DNA from: an uncultured Spirochaetaceae bacterium
GTDB taxonomy: Bacteria; Spirochaetota; Spirochaetia; Sphaerochaetales; Sphaerochaetaceae
Length of the DNA: 41,394 nt
Assembly (NCBI GenBank): GCA_944389015.1
Contig: CALXKS010000007.1
Location: 1 to 41,394, forward strand
Reading direction: 5' to 3'
This document shows positions 14,297-23,401 of this stretch, in pieces; positions within the stretch are counted from its first letter, which is position 1; each line of letters opens with the position of its first letter. The position numbers and the translations under genes are program-made. The notes beneath the pieces were generated by a model. That model saw only the letters and a program-made list of their open reading frames with translations. It was not told where the DNA came from and ran no database searches.

Positions 14297-17224
14297 TTGT
14301 ATCTCCTCGATGAGTCATGGCTGCCATTTTCCAATCTCATGCTCCGGCATGTATACAACGTGCTTCTCATCTGCTCTGACTATGACAGGTTCATGCTTGA
14401 AGAAGATGGAAGAGTCGAAGAAGAGCTTTATAAGGAGTATACGGATCTCGGGCTTTCCAATCCTCCCAAGATTACCCATACATCATCGGAAGCATCTGCT
14501 CTCAGGCTTATCGATGAGCGGCCTTTCGACCTCGTCATAACGATGCTTGATCTGGGCTCGGATCGCGTTGAAGGGCTTTGCGAGGAAATAAAGAAGATAA
14601 AGCCAGCGATGCCAGTCATCGCCCTATCTCCTTCACCTGACCACAGAAAGGCAAAGGAACTGAAAGGAGAGAACTGCCCTTTCATTGACTATCTCTTCTA
14701 CTGGCAGGGCAATGCATCGCTATTCCTGGCGATGGTCAAACTCATTGAGGACAGAATGAACATCGAGCATGATACCAATGAGGCCGATGTACAGGTGATA
14801 ATTCTTGTCGAAGACTCTGTCCGGTTCATTTCGGCATATCTGCCTCAGATGTACACCTGTCTCATACACCAGAACAGGATGTCTATCCTGGAGGCTCTGA
14901 ATGAATGGGGCAAGACGCTCAGAATGAGAGGAAGGCCAAAGATCATGCTTGCCAGAAGCTATGATGAAGCCTGGGATATATATTCAAGATACAGAGAGAA
15001 CATCCTCGGTGTGATAACAGATGTCTCCTTCCCCGCTCCCGGGGGCAATGAGGGAGCAGGAATACGGCTATCTGAGGCTATAAAGAAAGATAATCCGGAA
15101 GTGCCGATACTGATCCAGTCAACGGAGAAATCGAACAAGGCAGATGCTGACAGGCTTGGGGCAGACTTCCTGTGGAAGCTATCCGATACGATACTTCAGG
15201 ATCTGGAAGAGCATTTCATAAAATACTACAACTTCGGTCCTTTCATATTCATCAATCCTGAAGATGGCAGCAAGATAGCGGAAGCAGGGACGATGAAGGA
15301 GGTACAGGAGATACTCAAGGATCTACCTCTCCCCTCCTTCCGTTATCATTCAAAGCGCAATGACTTCTCAAGATGGCTACGGGCACAGTCCCTTTATGCT
15401 ATAGCCTCTCTCATAAAACCGATCAACCTCGATGAAGGCAGAAGCGATAAGGATACAAGGGATCTTCTCTATACTACGATAAGAAATTACCGAGCAGAAC
15501 GAGCAAGAGGAAGCATCGCCGAATTCTCAAGAAGCAGTTTCGATGAAACCCTCTTCTTCTCAAGAATCGGCAAGGGCTCACTGGGAGGGAAAGGAAGAGG
15601 ACTGGCTTTCATAGCAATGGAGATGAAGGCCGCAGGGCTTGCGGAGAAATACCCGGGGATATACCTATCAATACCACGCACTGTCGTTGTCTCAACAGAG
15701 CTGTTCACAGAATTCATGGAGATGAATGGGCTTTCATCCCTGCAGTTCATCAATGATCCGGATGAAAGCATCCTGCGTCTGTTCCTGTCCGCAAAGATAC
15801 CGGAGAACCTGGAAGAGGATCTCAAGGTATTCCTTTCCGTAGTGAAGAAACCTCTTTCCGTCAGGTCATCTTCCCTTCTGGAAGATTCCCACTTCCAGCC
15901 TTTTGCTGGTGTATATCAGACATGCATGATCGCCAACACAGGTGATGATGAAAAGCGCCTCAAGGAACTTGAGATGGCTATCAAATCTGTCTGGGCATCC
16001 ACTTACTTCGACTGTGCAAAGGAATATCTACGACACACCTACCATTCCATGGAAGAGGAGAAGATGGCAGTAATCATCCAGCAGATCACAGGATCCGCGC
16101 ATGGGAATATCCTCTATCCGAATATCTCAGGAGTCGCCAGATCGCTCAACTACTACCCAGTGCCCGGACAGAAAGCAGAAGATGGGGTTGGAATGCTATC
16201 GTTCGGATTCGGCAAGATGATAGTCGATGAGGGCACAGCATTCCGCTTCTGCCCTGCAAAGCCTAAAGCTCCTTCGTCATCATCACTCATCAATGAGTCT
16301 TCCGTCCAGGATTCATTCTATGCCCTGGATCTTGATGCGCCCTTCGATCCGCTGTCAAACTCTGACAACCTGATCACAATCCCTATACAGGAAGAAGCAG
16401 GAAGGCATCCTAAGGCATTCAGAGGGATTGCCTCGGTAATGGATCTATCCACAGGCTCTCTTACAGAATCAACTATGGCAGAGGGAGAAAGGATCATTAC
16501 GTTCAATGGAATCCTGAAATACGACATGCTCCCCCTTGCCCCGATAATCCATGATGTTCTTGAGCTTGGTGCAAAAGCCATGGCAGAGCCTGTTGAAATT
16601 GAATTCGCAATCAATACAGAGCACGGCGAGCGTCCTGATTTCTCCATTCTCCAGGTCAGACCGATATCCGGATGCTCCGGATACAGCGACATCTCAATCA
16701 CTGCAGAGGAAAGAGAGAAAGCCCTTGTCTATGCGGAAAAGGTAATGGGCAACGGCGAGGAGAATTCAATACAGGATATCATAACGATAAAACCCGAAGC
16801 CTTCAGACGGGAGGATATGCCGGATATGGCTCTCGAGCTTGATATGCTCAACAGGCTCTCAGAAGGGGAATATGTCCTCATTGCAGCAGGTCGTCTTGGA
16901 TCCTCGGATAGATGGCTTGGAATACCCTGCACATGGTCCGGGATATCAAAGGCACATGTGATTGTGGAGACTGGACTCAAGGAAATACAGGCGGAGCCGA
17001 GCCAGGGAACGCACTTCTTCCAGAACATGACATCTTTAGGTTGTCTGTATCTCACGATAAACCCGATGTATAATGATGGAAAAGCGGATTATGATGCTAT
17101 ACGCGAATTGCCTCTTGTCCGCGAGACGGAGCATTTCATACATGTCAGAGCAGATAAACCGCTTATCATCAAAGCAAACGGACTCAGGCATATGGCAGTG
17201 ATTGCATTAAGGGAGGATGAATAA
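14297..17224 (+). CDS. Receiver-domain/PEP-synthase-like ATP-binding fusion protein
   Basis: This 975-residue protein starts at TTG, supported by GGGAGG 8 bases upstream. The first domain (about 15-150) folds like a response-regulator receiver, but where the phosphate-accepting aspartate belongs it reads FDLVITMLD, so it is probably inactive. A second receiver (about 168-300) looks functional: acidic pair in ILVEDSVRF, acceptor aspartate in VITDVSFP, Thr/Ser in IQSTEKS and lysine in LWKLS. A PPDK/PEP-synthase-type ATP-grasp domain follows (about 415-805), with GSLGGKGRGLAFI and SVRSSSLLEDSHFQPFAGVY. The phosphohistidine swivel and PEP-binding TIM-barrel domains of true PEP synthase are missing. 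It therefore cannot be a normal PEP synthase and may be a regulated phosphotransfer or nucleotide-sensing protein. Related uncharacterised proteins occur in Bacteroidetes. It shares TAATG with the next gene. Confidence 0.8.
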   Translation: MYLLDESWLPFSNLMLRHVYNVLLICSDYDRFMLEEDGRVEEELYKEYTDLGLSNPPKITHTSSEASALRLIDERPFDLVITMLDLGSDRVEGLCEEIKKIKPAMPVIALSPSPDHRKAKELKGENCPFIDYLFYWQGNASLFLAMVKLIEDRMNIEHDTNEADVQVIILVEDSVRFISAYLPQMYTCLIHQNRMSILEALNEWGKTLRMRGRPKIMLARSYDEAWDIYSRYRENILGVITDVSFPAPGGNEGAGIRLSEAIKKDNPEVPILIQSTEKSNKADADRLGADFLWKLSDTILQDLEEHFIKYYNFGPFIFINPEDGSKIAEAGTMKEVQEILKDLPLPSFRYHSKRNDFSRWLRAQSLYAIASLIKPINLDEGRSDKDTRDLLYTTIRNYRAERARGSIAEFSRSSFDETLFFSRIGKGSLGGKGRGLAFIAMEMKAAGLAEKYPGIYLSIPRTVVVSTELFTEFMEMNGLSSLQFINDPDESILRLFLSAKIPENLEEDLKVFLSVVKKPLSVRSSSLLEDSHFQPFAGVYQTCMIANTGDDEKRLKELEMAIKSVWASTYFDCAKEYLRHTYHSMEEEKMAVIIQQITGSAHGNILYPNISGVARSLNYYPVPGQKAEDGVGMLSFGFGKMIVDEGTAFRFCPAKPKAPSSSSLINESSVQDSFYALDLDAPFDPLSNSDNLITIPIQEEAGRHPKAFRGIASVMDLSTGSLTESTMAEGERIITFNGILKYDMLPLAPIIHDVLELGAKAMAEPVEIEFAINTEHGERPDFSILQVRPISGCSGYSDISITAEEREKALVYAEKVMGNGEENSIQDIITIKPEAFRREDMPDMALELDMLNRLSEGEYVLIAAGRLGSSDRWLGIPCTWSGISKAHVIVETGLKEIQAEPSQGTHFFQNMTSLGCLYLTINPMYNDGKADYDAIRELPLVRETEHFIHVRADKPLIIKANGLRHMAVIALREDE

Positions 17225-18402
17225 TGCTTACTCAATACTACACACCTACGAAGGTACTTTTCGGCGAAGATGCAGAGATGCATGCAGGAGAGCAGCTGAA
17301 GGCCGCTGGCGCCAGGAAAGTCCTTGTCCACTACGGATCAGGAAGCGCTGTGAAGTCAGGTCTCCTGGACAAAGTCACATCACAGCTTGATAAAGAAGGA
17401 ATACCATATGTCCTTCTTGGCGGAGTGAAGCCGAATCCGAGGCTCTCCCTTGTATATGAGGGAATCGAGCTTGGCAAGAAGGAAAATGTTGACTGGATCC
17501 TGGCTGTCGGCGGCGGTTCTGTAATAGACAGCGCAAAAGCCATCGGCTATGGAATATACAATCCTGGAGATGTCTGGGACTTCTATTCCAGCAAGAGAAA
17601 GCCTGCTGGCTCCCTTCCTATTGGAGTAATCCTGACGCTTTCCGCGACAGGTTCTGAAATGAGCGACAGCTCTGTAATCTCAAATGAGGATGGAGGACTT
17701 AAGAGAGGCTATAACAGCGACCTCTGCAGGCCTGCATTCGCCCTTCTCAATCCAGTCCTTACATATACTGTCTCCCCCTACCAGACATCATGCGGTACTG
17801 CAGATATCATGATGCACACAATGGAGCGTTTCTTCCATGCAGGCAAGGGGCTGGAACTCACTGATAATCTCTCGATGTCACTGATCAGAACTGTCATGGA
17901 GAATGGCAGGAAAGCGCTGGACAATCCTGAAGATTATGAGGCCAGAGCAAATCTCATGTGGGCATCTTCACTCTCCCACAATGGTCTCATGCAGACAGGA
18001 AATGACCAGAGAGGAGACTGGTCCTGCCATCAGATGGAGCATGAGCTCTCAGGACTCTTCGATGTCGCTCATGGAGCAGGTCTTGCAGCCATCTGGGGAA
18101 GCTGGGCACGCCACGTATACAAGACTGATTCAGCAAGATTCGCCCTCTTCGGAGAAGGTGTATTCGGTTTCAGCAGATCCGGAAACGATGAAGCTGATGC
18201 CCTCAGGACAATAGAGGCGATGGAGGACTACTTCAGATCGATCAGCATGCCTGTGAACATGAAGGAGCTCGGCATAGATCCAACAGACGAGGAGATTGAG
18301 ACACTGACAGAGAAAGCAACCTTCTTCGGCAAGCGCACCCTCGGATCATTCATGACACTTGAGAGAGAGGATATAAAGGCAATCTATCTTGCTGCAAGGT
18401 AA
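17224..18402 (+). CDS. Iron-containing alcohol dehydrogenase (butanol dehydrogenase-like)
   Basis: This 392-residue group III metal-dependent alcohol dehydrogenase has the NAD(P)-binding motif WILAVGGGSVIDSAKAI (about residues 90-106). Metal ligands are visible as Asp and His in GTADIMMHTMERF (about 194-198), His in DWSCHQMEHELSG (about 269-273) and His in FDVAHGAGLAAIWG (about 283). The family reduces aldehydes to alcohols with NAD(P)H in fermenting cells. The closest look is to BdhA/YqdH-type butanol or long-chain aldehyde reductases, but substrate range is broad. The start overlaps the previous stop by one base (TAATG) with GGAGG upstream, so translation is coupled to the receiver/PEP-synthase-like protein. 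A strong terminator ends the operon. Confidence 0.93.
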   Translation: MLTQYYTPTKVLFGEDAEMHAGEQLKAAGARKVLVHYGSGSAVKSGLLDKVTSQLDKEGIPYVLLGGVKPNPRLSLVYEGIELGKKENVDWILAVGGGSVIDSAKAIGYGIYNPGDVWDFYSSKRKPAGSLPIGVILTLSATGSEMSDSSVISNEDGGLKRGYNSDLCRPAFALLNPVLTYTVSPYQTSCGTADIMMHTMERFFHAGKGLELTDNLSMSLIRTVMENGRKALDNPEDYEARANLMWASSLSHNGLMQTGNDQRGDWSCHQMEHELSGLFDVAHGAGLAAIWGSWARHVYKTDSARFALFGEGVFGFSRSGNDEADALRTIEAMEDYFRSISMPVNMKELGIDPTDEEIETLTEKATFFGKRTLGSFMTLEREDIKAIYLAAR

Positions 18403-18413
18403 TCAAGCCTAAG

Positions 18414-18443
18414 CCCAAGGCATATATTCGGCCTTGGGTTTTT
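18414..18443 (+). terminator. Terminator of the 14113-18402 operon
   Basis: CCCAAGGC (18414-18421) and GCCTTGGG (18431-18438) form a perfect eight-pair stem with a nine-base loop and TTTTTC after it. It is 11 bases past the alcohol dehydrogenase stop. Confidence 0.9.
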
Positions 18444-18589
18444 CTTTGTCCCAATGCGTAGCAGATTACTTTGTTCCAATGATTGCCTTTCTGCTTAGTA
18501 ATAATTGCTTATTAATCTTTAAATAGAAGAAAAGATATTATCTTATCTCTTTATAATACATAATATTATAATTTGTAATTGCTCATAAC

Positions 18590-18626
18590 AAACAAAAGCA
18601 GGGAAATCCAGATGGATCTTCCCTGC
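18590..18626 (-). terminator. Terminator of the TTT/alpha-glucosidase operon
   Basis: On the minus strand GCAGGGAA...TTCCCTGC (18626-18598) forms an eight-pair stem with an inner ATCCA/TGGAT helix, followed by TTTTGTTTG. It lies 32 bases after the GH13 stop. The AT-rich stretch between this and the facing terminator (18444-18589) shows no gene. Confidence 0.9.
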
Positions 18627-18657
18627 AAGGAGGCACAATATATGAACTGAAAAGGCT

Positions 18658-20349
18658 CTATTTTCTTTTCAGAAACACAACTGCTTCATAAGGCCTGAGA
18701 TCGAAGACACGTCCCTTGAATTCTTTTCTGCCAGTATTCGAGATAGCCACCTCCGCTCCATTGATATCAATCTCCTCCGGAATCTGGAGGGCAAACTTCG
18801 TTGCGCTGAAATTAAGCACCACATAGAGCATCTCGCTATCATTCTCACGCACATATGTGAATATCCTATCACTATCGGGATAATACTCCTTGAAGCTTCC
18901 ATCCACAATCACAGGATGGGCTTTCCTGAATGCGATCATCGCCTTGTAGTAATTCAGGACAGAATCAGGGTCCTTCTTCTCTGCCTCGGTATTTATCGTA
19001 ATGTAGTTCGGATTCACATCGATCCATGGCGTTCCACTGGTGAATCCTGCATTGGCAGAGTCATCCCACTGCATAGGAGTCCTTGCGTTATCACGGCCCC
19101 GGTAATAGATCTTCTCCAGGATATCATGATCAGAGACCCCGTTCGCCTTCAGTTCATTATAGAGATTGATTGACTGGACATCCCTGTAGTATGAGATATC
19201 AGGGAATTTGACATTGGTCATTCCCAGCTCTTCTCCCTGATAGACATATGGGGTCCCACGAAGTGTCATATCCATCGTGCAGAGCATCTTCGCACTCTCC
19301 TTGAGATATCTGTCATCGTTGCCGAATCTGGATACGCTTCTAGCCTGATCATGGTTCGAAAGATAGATGCTGTTCCATCCTTTCTCGCCAAGAGAGCTCT
19401 GCCACTTTGACAGAATGGACTTCAGATCCTTGATGGACCAAGGCTTTATATCCCACTTATTGATCTTGCCCTGATCGATATTCACATGCTCGAACTGGAA
19501 AAGCATGTTGAGTTCCCCCCTGTCCTCCGAGACATACTGCTTCGCTGTCTCCGGAGTTACATTAGGAGTCTCTCCCACTGTCATTATGTCGTACTTCGAG
19601 AAGACATCGCGGTATATCTCATGAAGATAATCATGTACCTTAGGTCCATTCATATAGAACTGTGATCCACGTACAAGCCCCTTTGCTCCAGGAACGCTCG
19701 GGTATCCTGGAACCTTTGATATGAAATTGATCGTATCAAGCCTGAATCCATCGATGCCTTTATCGAGCCAGAAGCGGAGAATATCCTTCACTTCCTTCCT
19801 GACTTCCTCATTCTCCCAATTAAGATCAGGCTGACCGGATGAGAAAATATGCATGTAGTACTGACCGCAGCTCTCCTCATACTTCCAGGCCGGTCCGCTG
19901 AAATGGGATTGCCAGTTGTTTGGAAGAGATCCATCTGCCGGTGGATCAACCCAGAGATAGTAATCATGCTTCGGGTTATCCTTGCTCTTCTTTGCCTCAA
20001 GAAACCATGGGTGCTGATCAGATGTATGGTTGAGTACCATATCCATTACAATTCTGATACCATGTTCGTGAGCGCTGGAAATCAATGTAGTCATATCATT
20101 GAAAGTACCGAAATCGGACTGTATATCATGATAGTCACTTATATCGTAGCCATTATCCACATTTGGGGATTTATATACTGGACAGATCCATATCACATTG
20201 ACACCAAGCTCCTGAAGATAGTCAAGCTTGGAGATTATACCCTTGAGATCACCGATTCCATCTCCATTTGAATCCATGAAGCTTCTTGGATATATCTGAT
20301 ATACAACAGCATTCTTCCACCACTGGATATTATCTTTTCCCTTATTCAT
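18658..20349 (-). CDS. Alpha-glucosidase, GH13 (oligo-1,6-glucosidase/trehalose-6-P hydrolase type)
   Basis: This 563-residue protein without a signal peptide is probably cytoplasmic. Its (beta/alpha)8 barrel starts at WWKNAVVYQIYPRSFMDSNG. Region I is DMVLNHTSD, the nucleophile aspartate is in GFRLDTINF (about 200), the acid/base glutamate in MTVGETPNV (about 257) and the third carboxylate in LSNHDQARSV (about 332). These match GH13 exo-acting alpha-glucosidases that cut alpha-1,6 or alpha-1,1 glucosides from short chains. The family also holds trehalose-6-phosphate hydrolase, but no PTS gene is nearby. It overlaps the GH31 gene by 8 bases and is the last gene of a sigma-54-driven TTT transporter operon, so it probably hydrolyses an imported glucoside. 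The real substrate is open. Confidence 0.9.
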   Translation of the reverse strand: MNKGKDNIQWWKNAVVYQIYPRSFMDSNGDGIGDLKGIISKLDYLQELGVNVIWICPVYKSPNVDNGYDISDYHDIQSDFGTFNDMTTLISSAHEHGIRIVMDMVLNHTSDQHPWFLEAKKSKDNPKHDYYLWVDPPADGSLPNNWQSHFSGPAWKYEESCGQYYMHIFSSGQPDLNWENEEVRKEVKDILRFWLDKGIDGFRLDTINFISKVPGYPSVPGAKGLVRGSQFYMNGPKVHDYLHEIYRDVFSKYDIMTVGETPNVTPETAKQYVSEDRGELNMLFQFEHVNIDQGKINKWDIKPWSIKDLKSILSKWQSSLGEKGWNSIYLSNHDQARSVSRFGNDDRYLKESAKMLCTMDMTLRGTPYVYQGEELGMTNVKFPDISYYRDVQSINLYNELKANGVSDHDILEKIYYRGRDNARTPMQWDDSANAGFTSGTPWIDVNPNYITINTEAEKKDPDSVLNYYKAMIAFRKAHPVIVDGSFKEYYPDSDRIFTYVRENDSEMLYVVLNFSATKFALQIPEEIDINGAEVAISNTGRKEFKGRVFDLRPYEAVVFLKRK

Positions 20350-22357
20350 TCCAACCTCCGATTTCGTCTATAAGCCAGCTGGACGGACTATTCTTCCTGA
20401 GGAAGAAAGGAATCCTTTCCAGTGGTGCAGAGACGTTATATTTCCTCCCGCCTTCAAAAAGGGTCATATCAGGAATCGAAATCCATTCTGTCCCTTCTGG
20501 AAGATAGACCTCACACTCCCTTTTCCCTTCTTCTGCAACAGGAGAGACGATAATGTCACTGCCAAAAAGATAAGCATCGGAATAATCCTTCAGATTCTCA
20601 TCATCGGGATAATCGTAGAAGAGAGGCCGCATCATTGGCCGTCCTTCCTTCTCCGCCTCATCGGCAGTCTTCCTGATATATGGCCTTAATATCTCTCTCA
20701 GCTCTATCTGCTTCCTGAGTATTCCATAGACTTCTTCGCCGAAGCTCCAGATCTCATTCTCTCCGCACGATGGGAGGAATGAATCAAAGTCGCACTGCTT
20801 ATCGACTTTATCATATGGAAGCCTCTTACCATGTAGGCGGAGAACGGGAGAGAAAACAGCAAACTCAAACCACCGCACAAGAAGCTCTCTGAAACCCTCA
20901 TCAGCAGGATTACCTCCGAAGAATCCACCGATATCAGTTGTCCAGTAAGGGATACCTGAAAGCGACGCATTGAGTCCTACCCTGATCTGCCTGTAGAGCG
21001 AATCAAATGATGACGGGATATCGCCGGACCAGAGAATGATGCCTGTTGTCTGCGATCCCAGCCATGCAGAACGGACAAGATTCACAGTATTATCAAGTCC
21101 ATCCCTGATCTGTCCGTCATGGAAAGCCTTTGTATAGTAATAGGCATAGATATTCGAACACTCAAGCCCATTGCCTATATACATCCTCATATTCCCATAG
21201 TCATATGGACGCATCTCCGGCTCCGTCTCATCAAGCCAGAATGAAGTTATCCCAGAAGATACATAGTTCTTCCTTACAACATCCCACCAGTAATCCCTTG
21301 CATCCGGATGCGTTGGATCGACAATTGACTCAACGCCCATGATCTGGAAGAAGAACGGCAGCCCATTCTCGGCCTTAAGCAGCATGTTCCTGTCCCGCAT
21401 TTCCCTGAAATAAGGACTTCTCGGATCAACTGTCGGCCAGATTGAGACAATGGGCTCAATTCCCAGCGCTCGGAGATCTGCTGCCATCTTCTCCGGGTCA
21501 GGCCAGTACTTTCTATCAAATTCCCAGGTCCCCTGCACTGGCCAATGGAAATAATCTATCACGATTGCAGAGACAGGAATGTTCTGTTCCTTATAACGAG
21601 CTGCAACAGCGAGAACATCCTCCTGTCTCTCATATCTCAGTCTGCTCTGCCAGAATCCAAGAGCCCAGTCCGGCATATGGGAAGGATTGCCGGTAAGTTC
21701 GATAAGCTTCTTGTTTATCGCGTCAGGCGAATTGCCTGTGAACACGAATATATCTATCTGCTCAGCTGCATCAGCATGCCAGTGAGTACGCTTTTCACTG
21801 AAGGCAACCCTGCCTGCAGCTGGCGTATTCCATATAAATCCATATCCCTTTGATGAAATCACATAAGGTATCGGGCAAAGTCCATTCTTATGTACAAGCT
21901 CTATTTCCTCACCCTTCCTTGAAAGCTTCCCATCTGGAACACCGCCAAGGCCATAGAAGTCCTCATCCGCTGAAGATTTAAGATATAGGTCTATAGAGAA
22001 TACCGACGAAGAGATCGTCTTATAGCATCGTGCCCTGCGGAGGACTGACATATTGTTTCTTTTGTCCTCCCAGTCCTCTGTAAAAAGGAGGGATCCATCG
22101 GATTTCAGGAATGATACAGTGCCATCTGATTCAACAAGAACGGAAAGATCTCCGCTCGTAAGCTTCATTGAAGAGCCGGATTTCTCCACAATAGCCTGCG
22201 AATCATCTGCTGGAAGGATATTCCATCTTTCATCAGAGATATGCAGACTGCGTGATGTCCTGACTCTTATGCATTCCTTTCCATATGCTTCTGCAAGCAG
22301 GATTTCTCCTTCTTCCTGCCACATGATAGCATTGCCACTTTCCTGAAAGCAGCCCAT
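20342..22357 (-). CDS. Alpha-glucosidase/alpha-xylosidase-like glycoside hydrolase, GH31
   Basis: This 671-residue protein has no signal peptide. It has an N-terminal beta-sandwich (about 1-215) with the sequence DEDFYGLGGV, typical of GH31, and a catalytic barrel (about 220-560). The nucleophile aspartate is in SFWLDETEPE (about 373) and the acid/base aspartate in ILWSGDIPSS (about 446). The barrel continues with GIPYWTTDIGGF. A C-terminal beta-domain ends the protein. GH31 enzymes release glucose or xylose from alpha-glycosides. Its start has a strong ribosome-binding site (AAAGGAGGG). It is coded between tctC and the GH13 gene, with a hairpin in the gap. Two retaining alpha-glucosidases of different families in one TTT operon suggest stepwise breakdown of an alpha-linked glucoside; this is inference. 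Confidence 0.9.
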   Translation of the reverse strand: MGCFQESGNAIMWQEEGEILLAEAYGKECIRVRTSRSLHISDERWNILPADDSQAIVEKSGSSMKLTSGDLSVLVESDGTVSFLKSDGSLLFTEDWEDKRNNMSVLRRARCYKTISSSVFSIDLYLKSSADEDFYGLGGVPDGKLSRKGEEIELVHKNGLCPIPYVISSKGYGFIWNTPAAGRVAFSEKRTHWHADAAEQIDIFVFTGNSPDAINKKLIELTGNPSHMPDWALGFWQSRLRYERQEDVLAVAARYKEQNIPVSAIVIDYFHWPVQGTWEFDRKYWPDPEKMAADLRALGIEPIVSIWPTVDPRSPYFREMRDRNMLLKAENGLPFFFQIMGVESIVDPTHPDARDYWWDVVRKNYVSSGITSFWLDETEPEMRPYDYGNMRMYIGNGLECSNIYAYYYTKAFHDGQIRDGLDNTVNLVRSAWLGSQTTGIILWSGDIPSSFDSLYRQIRVGLNASLSGIPYWTTDIGGFFGGNPADEGFRELLVRWFEFAVFSPVLRLHGKRLPYDKVDKQCDFDSFLPSCGENEIWSFGEEVYGILRKQIELREILRPYIRKTADEAEKEGRPMMRPLFYDYPDDENLKDYSDAYLFGSDIIVSPVAEEGKRECEVYLPEGTEWISIPDMTLFEGGRKYNVSAPLERIPFFLRKNSPSSWLIDEIGGWNE

Positions 22358-22376
22358 AGTCCCTCCTTTTGATATC

Positions 22377-22401
22377 GCAGAGAGCGATAAACGCCCTCTG
22401 C
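22377..22401 (-). promoter_or_regulatory. Intercistronic hairpin after tctC (system 2)
   Basis: GCAGAGGGCG-UUUAU-CGCUCUCUGC in the minus-strand mRNA makes a ten-pair stem with one G-U pair, 18 bases past the tctC stop and before the GH31 gene. It lacks a U-tract. It occupies the same place, just 3' of the binding-protein gene, as the hairpin in system 1. Confidence 0.65.
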
Positions 22402-22418
22402 TTTAACCATATGACAGA

Positions 22419-23384
22419 TCAGTTCTGAGCCTGTGCTGCTGCCTGAGCCTCATACATGACAGCGCTGGCCTCTTCTGGTCCCATGTACTGGGAAACGAGG
22501 AGATTCCTCTCGAGGTAGTTCTTCTGCCAATCTTCGGTCTCAGAGACCTTCTTGAATGCGTCTGCCCAGAAAGCAACTGCTTCATCGGACATGTTCTTAG
22601 CACCGATTACGCCTCTCCACATCGGATACTCGACATCGTTGTATCCAAGCTCACTGAGTGTAGGAGCTGTATCGAAAGGAGTGGAGAACCTTGTTGTGCT
22701 GAGAGCAAGAACAGGAACGATATCACCAGCAACAACATACTGATTAGCAGCAGCTGGCTTTGAGATTGCAATGTCAACATGGTTGCCAAGGAGAGCTGCG
22801 ATACTCTCGGAAGCTGATCCATATGTGATATATGTGAAAGAATCCTTTGTGCCGAGTTCCTCGCAGAGCATGTTGAATACAACGCGCTCGTCACTCATTG
22901 TTCCGCCGATATTGATCTTCTGGCCATTCTGCACAGCCTGCATTATCTCCTCGAAGCTTGAATACTTGCCGTCTGCGTTCACGAAGCAGAGGTGCTTATC
23001 AGCAGCAAGGATTACAAGCGGCCTGAAATCATCAAGTGTAAGACCGCCATTCTGGATCATAGCTGTAAGGTCTCCGGAGGAGAAGCAGAGCAGAGTGCTG
23101 TCAGCATTGCGTGCTGTGCTTACTGTGCGCCTTGAGATCTGGCCATTGCCATCAGGCTGGTTGTAGACAATGAATGGTGCATCCACAATGCCATTCTTTG
23201 AAGCGATATCGGTAATTGTTCTTGTGATGATATCCGAACCGCCGCCGGATGATGAGCTGACATAGAAGTCAACATTGCCGTCGATGTGGAACTGACCGTC
23301 ATCAGCTTCCTTTCCGCCCTGTGCGAATACAGCTGTAGCCGCAAGCAGGAATACCAGAACTGTGAGAATAACGTTCTTTTTCAT
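22419..23384 (-). CDS. tctC: TTT periplasmic substrate-binding protein TctC (system 2)
   Basis: This 321-residue exported protein has the signal peptide KKNVILTVLVFLLAATAVFA with a probable cut at FAQ. The mature part begins with GNVDFYVSSSSGGGSDIITR, the serine/glycine-rich ligand loop that corresponds to the GAGGGTD loop of system 1. It has the Bug/TctC two-lobed fold. It is the third gene of the operon (order B-A-C), unlike system 1 (C-B-A), and is only distantly like the system 1 protein, so the two systems are not a recent duplication. Ligands of this family are mostly carboxylates. With two alpha-glucosidases behind it, a glucosylated acid is a reasonable candidate. Confidence 0.9.
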   Translation of the reverse strand: MKKNVILTVLVFLLAATAVFAQGGKEADDGQFHIDGNVDFYVSSSSGGGSDIITRTITDIASKNGIVDAPFIVYNQPDGNGQISRRTVSTARNADSTLLCFSSGDLTAMIQNGGLTLDDFRPLVILAADKHLCFVNADGKYSSFEEIMQAVQNGQKINIGGTMSDERVVFNMLCEELGTKDSFTYITYGSASESIAALLGNHVDIAISKPAAANQYVVAGDIVPVLALSTTRFSTPFDTAPTLSELGYNDVEYPMWRGVIGAKNMSDEAVAFWADAFKKVSETEDWQKNYLERNLLVSQYMGPEEASAVMYEAQAAAQAQN

Positions 23385-23401
23385 ATTGTATCTCCTTCTT
23401 T

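Noticed and set aside
14297-17224. Genuine PEP synthase or pyruvate phosphate dikinase
   Set aside because: The phosphohistidine swivel and PEP-binding barrel domains are absent.
18658-20349. Trehalose-6-phosphate hydrolase (treA/treC)
   Set aside because: No trehalose PTS gene is present; the neighbours are a TTT transporter and GH31, so the more general GH13 call is safer.
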